Assembly: GCF_042665595.1 (NCBI RefSeq) | Contig: NZ_JBHTCT010000035.1 | Location: 62,001 to 126,000, forward strand | Direction of reading: 5' to 3' | DNA: 64,000 nucleotides | DNA from: Bhargavaea changchunensis | Lineage (GTDB): Bacteria; Bacillota; Bacilli; Bacillales_A; Planococcaceae | Part shown: positions 59,833-64,000 of the stretch, piece by piece | Layout: each line of letters begins with the position of its first letter | Position numbering within the stretch: position 1 is the first letter of the stretch | Program-made: the position numbers and the translations under genes | The notes under the pieces: model-generated | Databases searched by the model: none | Seen by the model: only the letters and a program-made list of their open reading frames with translations | Told to the model about the DNA's origin: nothing

Positions 59833-60900
59833 ATGAAGAAACTAGTCCTGTTAGGCGGCGGCTACGGTAATATGAGGATTCTGCTCCGCCTTCTGCCCAA
59901 TCAAATTACTGATGACCGGGAAATCATCCTGATCGACCGGACGCCGTTTCATAGTCTGAAGACCGAATTCTACGCCCTGGCGGCAGGGACGGTCCCGGAT
60001 GCGGAAGTCCGTGTCGATTTTCCTGAGCACGAACGTCTCAGGACAGTCACCGCAGAGGTCGTCGACATCAACATGGATGAGAAGTGCGTTTATCTCGACA
60101 ACGGCGACAGCATCCGTTATGACGATCTCGTCATCGGCCTCGGCTGCGATGATAACTATCATGATGTGCCGGGTGCTGCGGAGTATACACACAGCATCCA
60201 GACCATCCGCAAGTCACGTGATACATACCGTGAGGTTCTGGGTCTGTCCGGGGGCGCGACGGTCGCCATCGTCGGTGCCGGCCTGAGCGGCATTGAAATC
60301 GCAAGTGAACTCCGTGAGAGCCGCCCGGACCTGAACATTAAACTGTTTGACCGAGGACCGCGGATTCTCCGTGACTTCCCGGAGCGTCTCAGCAATTATG
60401 TGCAACGCTGGTTTGATGACAACAATGTGGAAGTCATCAGCAACTCGAACATTACAAAAGTGGAACCGCATCTGCTTTACAACCATGAAAATTCGATTCC
60501 GGCAGATGCAGTCGTATGGACCGCGGGGATCCGCCCTGTAGAAATCGTGCGCAACCTGGATGTCGAGAAAGCCGGAGGCGGCCGTGTCGTTCTTACGCCG
60601 CACCACAACATTCCTAATTACGAAAACGTCTATGTGGTGGGCGACTGCGCCGCGCTCCCTCACGCGCCAAGCGCCTATCTTGCCGAGGAGCAGGGCGAAC
60701 AGATTGTCAAAGTGCTGAAAATGCGCTGGAACGGAGAGACCCTTCCGGAAAAAATGCCGGAGATCAAACTCCAGGGCATCGTCGGCTCGCTCGGCAAGAA
60801 AAAAGGCTTCGCCTTCCTCGCCGACCGCACCGTCACCGGCCGCATCGCGCGCCTGCTGAAGTCGGGCATCCTCTGGATGTACAAATGGCATAACGGCTAA
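59833..60900 (+). CDS. NAD(P)/FAD-dependent oxidoreductase, NDH-2-like (YutJ)
   Basis: 355-residue flavoprotein of the type II NADH dehydrogenase group. The FAD-binding turn is GGGYGNMRILLRLL (residues 8-21), the second dinucleotide fold VAIVGAGLSGIEIASELRE lies near 148-166, and VVGDCAALPH near 270-279. It is shorter than typical NDH-2 (about 400) and lacks a clear membrane-anchoring tail, ending with a short SGILWMYKWHNG. The start is the ATG at 59833 after AAAGGAG. A Rex-like operator overlaps its promoter. Confidence 0.88.
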   Translation: MKKLVLLGGGYGNMRILLRLLPNQITDDREIILIDRTPFHSLKTEFYALAAGTVPDAEVRVDFPEHERLRTVTAEVVDINMDEKCVYLDNGDSIRYDDLVIGLGCDDNYHDVPGAAEYTHSIQTIRKSRDTYREVLGLSGGATVAIVGAGLSGIEIASELRESRPDLNIKLFDRGPRILRDFPERLSNYVQRWFDDNNVEVISNSNITKVEPHLLYNHENSIPADAVVWTAGIRPVEIVRNLDVEKAGGGRVVLTPHHNIPNYENVYVVGDCAALPHAPSAYLAEEQGEQIVKVLKMRWNGETLPEKMPEIKLQGIVGSLGKKKGFAFLADRTVTGRIARLLKSGILWMYKWHNG

Positions 60901-61220
60901 TGAGGTAAGAAACCCTTGCTACATCAAGAGATTATGGGGCTCTAACCGGGGAGAAAACACCGAAAGCCACATTTCGGAAACATTCCGTTCACTTTGAGCG
61001 GCCACCCATTGGGTTGGCCGCTCTTTTGAACCATGTTCATCATTTCACAGTACTAACAGTCACATTAGTAAGATGATCAAGGAACGCTTTATAATTATAG
61101 AAAAGAAATTGTTAGAGGAAGCAAGATAAAGATAGGCGTATAATGTGATTTAAAACTGACGGCATAGAAGTCTAATAGAATACAACAACAGTCATAATTA
61201 ATAAAATCAAGCTACATGAA
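60901..61220. other. Intergenic stretch after the NADH dehydrogenase-like gene
   Basis: It contains the terminator at 60996-61028 and then an AT-rich stretch (61030-61220) where I see no gene. A TATAAT occurs at 61139 but no matching -35 can be placed. Confidence 0.6.
60996..61028 (+). terminator. Terminator after the NADH dehydrogenase-like gene
   Basis: GAGCGGCCA/TGGCCGCTC stem with loop, followed by TTTTG. Confidence 0.85.
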
Positions 61221-61439
61221 CGGATTGAAGCGAAGGGCCTGAGACTCCTCGAAAATGCTGCGCATTTCCTTCGTGCGAGGCGGATTCGAGGAGGTTTCTC
61301 TGTCCTGCGGGAAAAGCGTTAGCCGAAGACCCCGCAGGATGTTACGCAACGCTTTCGCGATGCGCACAGACGCCAGTCTCCGTACTGGCGTCGGCTAAGG
61401 CAACGCCCGGGGTAAGCGAGGGCGCGCAGCGTAAATCCG
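61221..61439. repeat. Composite palindromic intergenic element
   Basis: A 219-base segment bounded by CGGATT (61221) and AATCCG (61439). It consists almost wholly of nested inverted repeats: CTCCTCGAA/TTCGAGGAG (61245-61253, 61285-61293), TCCTGCGGG/CCCGCAGGA (61303-61311, 61331-61339), AAAGCGTT/AACGCTTT (61313-61320, 61348-61355), GACGCCAGT/ACTGGCGTC (61369-61377, 61384-61392) and TTAGCCGA/TCGGCTAA (61319-61326, 61391-61398). It resembles structured dispersed repeats seen in Bacillales genomes. No coding frame fits it. Confidence 0.8.
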
Positions 61440-61541
61440 AAGGATTCTTTGAAGGAATCATAAATAGAGCCAAAAACTGCAGGCAAAGGAGCACTATGCT
61501 CACATTGTCTGCAGTCCATCACTCAGTATATTTGGGGAAGC

Positions 61542-61871
61542 TTAAGCCTCCGCCATAAACCCATGCTTCTCAAGTTCTTTGAACACCGGTTTCAGCTGGA
61601 TATACCCTTCGCCGACAACTTCTCCGCCGACCACGACAAGCGGGTAGAAGAATTCGTCATCCCGTACTCGTGAAGCGATGTCAGCGCGTACCGGATCCTC
61701 GATCGGCTTTTCGATATCGATGTAATCGATTCGGAATGGCTGTCCAGGATATTTCCTGGAAATGGCGGCTTCAAGCCACTCATATGTATCTTTCGAAGAG
61801 GGTGCATTGACACAGCTTGCACAGATGACATCGGCACCGTATACTTCGATATTGATCCCTTTTTCATTCAT
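61542..61871 (-). CDS. YuzD family protein (DUF1462)
   Basis: 109-residue protein with a thioredoxin-like pattern. The N-terminal IEVYGADVICASCVNAPSSKDTYEWLEAAI holds two cysteines (C-x2-C), and the later EFFYPLVVVGGEVVGEGYIQLKPVFKEL matches the YuzD type. The start ATG follows a GGGGGG run. The function is unknown. It is divergent from the NifU-like gene, the order seen in Bacillus, and may be linked to Fe-S or redox work by position. Confidence 0.9.
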   Translation of the reverse strand: MNEKGINIEVYGADVICASCVNAPSSKDTYEWLEAAISRKYPGQPFRIDYIDIEKPIEDPVRADIASRVRDDEFFYPLVVVGGEVVGEGYIQLKPVFKELEKHGFMAEA

Positions 61872-61951
61872 AAATAATCCCCCCGGTTTCCGTTATGGAT
61901 TTTCTGGCTTGAACACATTATAATGAAATCAGTGAAAGGAGTCGAATCGAA

Positions 61952-62188
61952 GTGACAGAAACAGCGATGATGGATGGTGTACAAGAAGTCCTGGATAAAC
62001 TGCGTCCGTTCCTTCTCCGCGATGGCGGCGACTGCGAACTCGTTGATGTTGAGGACGGCATCGTGAAACTCCGCCTGCTTGGTGCGTGCGGAACCTGCCC
62101 AAGTTCGACAATCACGCTTAAAGCCGGCATCGAGCGTGCGCTCATCGAAGAAGTGCCGGGCGTCGTCGAAGTAGAACAGGTCTTTTGA
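61952..62188 (+). CDS. NifU-like Fe-S scaffold/carrier protein (YutI)
   Basis: 78-residue single-domain Nfu-type protein. The cluster-binding CGTC pair is at residues 46-49 (LGACGTCPSST), and the DGGDCELVDVEDGIVKLRL core is typical. It carries Fe-S clusters from the SUF scaffold to target proteins such as aconitase and LipA in other species. The start is GTG at 61952 with AAAGGAG ten bases upstream. A terminator lies just behind. Confidence 0.94.
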   Translation: MTETAMMDGVQEVLDKLRPFLLRDGGDCELVDVEDGIVKLRLLGACGTCPSSTITLKAGIERALIEEVPGVVEVEQVF

Positions 62189-62194
62189 TCTTTC

Positions 62195-62219
62195 GGATCC
62201 GCCATGGCGGATCCTTTTC
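62195..62219 (+). terminator. Terminator after the NifU-like gene
   Basis: GGATCCGCC/GGCGGATCC self-complementary stem followed by TTTT. Confidence 0.8.
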
Positions 62220-62237
62220 AATAATCGGGCCGGTCAT

Positions 62238-62266
62238 TTGAACCGGCGGGCAACAAACGATATGAT
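62238..62266 (+). promoter_or_regulatory. Promoter of the HesB/IscA-type gene
   Basis: TTGAAC and TATGAT with a 17-base spacer, 23 bases before the start codon. Confidence 0.7.
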
Positions 62267-62288
62267 GAAAGAAAAGGAGTGAGGGTAA

Positions 62289-62651
62289 ATGACACAAGTG
62301 GTGGAACTGACGGAAGCTGCGGCCTATCAGGTGAAGGAAATGATGGTCAACAACGAAGAGGAAGGTTCTTTCCTTCGTGTCGGGGTCAACGGCGGCGGAT
62401 GCAGCGGACTGACCTACGGCCTCAACTTCACGAGAGAGCGCAACGAAGATGATCAATTCCTCGAACTGCACGGGATCCCGATTGTCGTCTCCAAAGAGGA
62501 CGCAGGCATCCTGAACGGAACGAAAATCGATTACAAGCAATCCCTCATGGGTGGTGGCTTCACGATCACCAATCCAAATGCCATTGCATCATGCGGCTGC
62601 GGTACATCGTTCAGGACGGCCAGGAAAGAAGGCACACCAGAAAAATGCTGA
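62289..62651 (+). CDS. HesB/IscA family Fe-S carrier protein (ErpA/YutM-like)
   Basis: 120-residue A-type carrier. The three cluster-binding cysteines are Cys38 (GGGCSG), Cys102 and Cys104 (SCGCGTSF). It probably passes Fe-S clusters from the Suf machinery to final targets, as A-type carriers do. The ATG follows AAGGAGTGAGGG. A terminator ends this single-gene unit. Confidence 0.94.
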   Translation: MTQVVELTEAAAYQVKEMMVNNEEEGSFLRVGVNGGGCSGLTYGLNFTRERNEDDQFLELHGIPIVVSKEDAGILNGTKIDYKQSLMGGGFTITNPNAIASCGCGTSFRTARKEGTPEKC

Positions 62652-62653
62652 TT

Positions 62654-62682
62654 AAAAGACCGGATTTCCGGTCTTTTTTATT
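62654..62682 (+). terminator. Terminator after the HesB/IscA-type gene
   Basis: AAAAGACCGG/CCGGTCTTTT with an ATTT loop and a T run. Confidence 0.9.
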
Positions 62683-62828
62683 TCCCTGTCACCTCTTGAA
62701 AACCCCCATATAAAGGACTAAACTAAAGATGAAGGAATTTGTCGATTACGGCGCAACGCCGTGACAATCACGGCATTGTGGCCGTCCTGCATTTATATAC
62801 ACATTTCATAAAGGTGGTTGGGATTGAA

Positions 62829-64000
62829 GTGAAGAGACCTACAGTTCTGGTGCTCGGAGGCGGATACGGCGGACTTTCTACAGTCGTTAACCTTCAGAAA
62901 AAGATCGGCACCGATGATATGGACATTGTCCTCGTAAACAAAAACGACTATCACTACGAATCGACCTGGCTTCATGAAGCTGCAGCCGGAACGCTTAAGC
63001 CCGAAGATGTACGCTATGACATCAAGCGCGTCATCAATGACAGCAAGGTGAAGTTCGTCAAGGCAACGGTTGAGTCAATTGATGTCGACAACAAGAAGGT
63101 CGGTACAGATGCAGGCGAACTCACGTATGATTATCTCGTGATCGGGCTTGGATTTGAAGGCGAAACCTTCGGAATCGAAGGACTCGACAAGTATGCACTC
63201 GGCATCGCTGACGTGAACGCCGCGCGCCAGATCCGCGAACATATCGAATATCAGTTTGCGACTTGGTCGCTGGAAGAGGAAAAAGATGATTCCCGCCTGA
63301 CGATCGTCGTCGGCGGTGCAGGATTCACGGGAATCGAGTTCCTTGGTGAACTCGGAAATCGCGTTCCGGAGCTTTGCGAGGAGTTTGACGTGCCGCGGGA
63401 AAAAGTCCGCGTCATCTGTGTGGAAGCCGCACCGATGGTCCTCCCTGGCTTTGATCCGCAGCTAGTTGATTATGCGACATCCTATCTGAAATCAAAGGGA
63501 ATCGAATTCTCCATCGGCACTCCTGTTGTGGAAGCGACTCCTGAAGGCGTCAAGATCAAGACCGGTGAAGAGAAGTTCGAATTCATCAAAGCCGGCACAG
63601 TTGTCTGGGCTGCAGGTGTACGTGGCAACCGCCTGATCGAAGAAACATCGATCGAAAGCAAGCGTGCCCGTGTGGCCGTGCGTGAAGACATGCGCGCACC
63701 AGGATACGATGACGTCTTCATCGTCGGTGACTGCGCGTTTCTCATGAATGAGGATGCAGGCCGTCCATACCCGCCGACCGCTCAGATTGCGATGCAGCAG
63801 GGCGTTCAGGTTGCGGAAAACATCATCAGCCTCGCCAAAGGCGGCAAGACGAAGAAATTCGTTCCTGACCTGAAAGGAACAGTATGCTCGCTAGGCGATG
63901 ACGATGCGATCGGTAATGTATTCGACGGCAAGCTGGTCACAGGCAAGAAAGCCAGCTTCCTGAAGAAGATGATCGATAACCGTGCGCTCTATATGATCGG
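62829..64000 (+). CDS. Type II NADH dehydrogenase (NDH-2), right end cut by window
   Basis: The open frame from a GTG at 62829 runs off the right edge, showing about 390 residues. The product begins KRPTVLVLGGGYGGLSTVV with an FAD-binding fold. A second GxGxxG fold is in IVVGGAGFTGIEFLGELG, and IVGDCAFL and PPTAQIAMQQGVQVAENI follow. This is the typical NDH-2 pattern (YumB/YjlD-like) that passes electrons from NADH to menaquinone without pumping. AAAGGTGG lies 11 bases before the GTG. No Rex site was seen, unlike at the relative 3 kb upstream. A GCCGTG/CACGGC hairpin lies at 62757-62774. Confidence 0.92.
   Translation, partial: MKRPTVLVLGGGYGGLSTVVNLQKKIGTDDMDIVLVNKNDYHYESTWLHEAAAGTLKPEDVRYDIKRVINDSKVKFVKATVESIDVDNKKVGTDAGELTYDYLVIGLGFEGETFGIEGLDKYALGIADVNAARQIREHIEYQFATWSLEEEKDDSRLTIVVGGAGFTGIEFLGELGNRVPELCEEFDVPREKVRVICVEAAPMVLPGFDPQLVDYATSYLKSKGIEFSIGTPVVEATPEGVKIKTGEEKFEFIKAGTVVWAAGVRGNRLIEETSIESKRARVAVREDMRAPGYDDVFIVGDCAFLMNEDAGRPYPPTAQIAMQQGVQVAENIISLAKGGKTKKFVPDLKGTVCSLGDDDAIGNVFDGKLVTGKKASFLKKMIDNRALYMI

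Noticed and set aside
61134..61144. Promoter from TATAAT in the gap at 61.1 kb
   Set aside because: No -35-like hexamer lies 16-18 bases upstream and no plus-strand gene follows closely.
61319..61522. 67-codon minus-strand open frame in the palindromic element
   Set aside because: It consists of the inverted repeats and has no ribosome binding site; the nested stems explain the sequence better.
62757..62774. Riboswitch or Rex site before the NDH-2 gene at 62.8 kb
   Set aside because: Only a short GCCGTG/CACGGC hairpin is visible, with no T run, no known aptamer core and no TTGTGA-N6-TCACAA pattern.

Overview
This window looks like a chromosomal core region of a moderately GC-rich (about 55% by eye) Firmicute of the order Bacillales, most likely a Planococcaceae-type relative of Bacillus. 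The evidence is gene order: five blocks follow the Bacillus subtilis 3.3-3.6 Mb region, namely (trxB)-yvcI-rapZ-glmR-whiA-crh-clpP, cggR-gapA-pgk-tpiA-gpmI-eno-secG-est-rnr-smpB-ssrA, fadN-fadA-fadE-(yusI)-gcvH-(yusF)-(yusE)-metNPQ, sufCDSUB, and yunFED-yunB / lipA-yutDEF-yuzB-yuzD-yutI-erpA-like. AGGAGG-type ribosome binding sites, Crh, CggR, and S-box and L-box riboswitches also fit. A yunB homologue and a possible CotF-like coat protein suggest, but do not prove, a spore former. I saw no phage, transposase or CRISPR.

Layout. 1-6.3 kb: end of a conserved gene, thioredoxin reductase, the yvcI-rapZ-glmR-whiA operon, crh, and clpP reading the other way under a CtsR-type operator. 6.4-8.4 kb: tRNA-Arg(CCG), lemA with a TPM-domain partner, and a small glutaredoxin. 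8.4-15.6 kb: the glycolytic operon behind a CggR operator. 15.6-20.6 kb: a 20-bp tandem repeat array, secG, a carboxylesterase, RNase R, SmpB and tmRNA. 20.6-27.8 kb is more accessory: a collagen-like protein, a YrhK-like membrane protein, a BCCT osmolyte carrier with a hairpin-rich leader, a lone hutH with a cre-like site, a 5'-3' exonuclease, a C39-like peptidase, a YtpP-like thioredoxin and two small helical proteins. 27.8-39.9 kb: fatty acid beta-oxidation under a FadR-type box, glycine cleavage H protein, and the S-box-controlled methionine importer. 40-45.4 kb: the SUF iron-sulfur assembly operon. 45.4-50 kb: an AT-rich islet with a Staygreen-family gene, an amino acid permease and an aldo/keto reductase. 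50-60 kb: yunFED, yunB, an L-box-controlled NhaC-type carrier, a neurotransmitter-symporter-family carrier with its tiny MetS-like subunit, lipoate synthase and the yut cluster. 59.8-64 kb: two NDH-2-type dehydrogenases flanking iron-sulfur carrier genes, and a complex palindromic intergenic element.

Several genes form working units: CggR senses glycolytic flux and controls the operon it heads; the fad genes supply acetyl-CoA; SufCDSUB, the NifU-like and HesB-like proteins and LipA connect Fe-S assembly to lipoylation, whose acceptor GcvH is also here; RNase R, SmpB and tmRNA form the ribosome rescue system.

The most unusual signals are in the non-coding DNA. Two 120-bp-spaced copies of a foldable element lie between fadA and fadE, and their stems differ by compensatory changes. 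An 11-unit 20-bp array with 100-bp higher-order periodicity follows eno. A 219-bp nested palindromic element lies upstream of yuzD. A Rex-like operator overlaps the -35 of one NADH dehydrogenase. The 3' end of smpB has been duplicated in tandem into the ssrA promoter.
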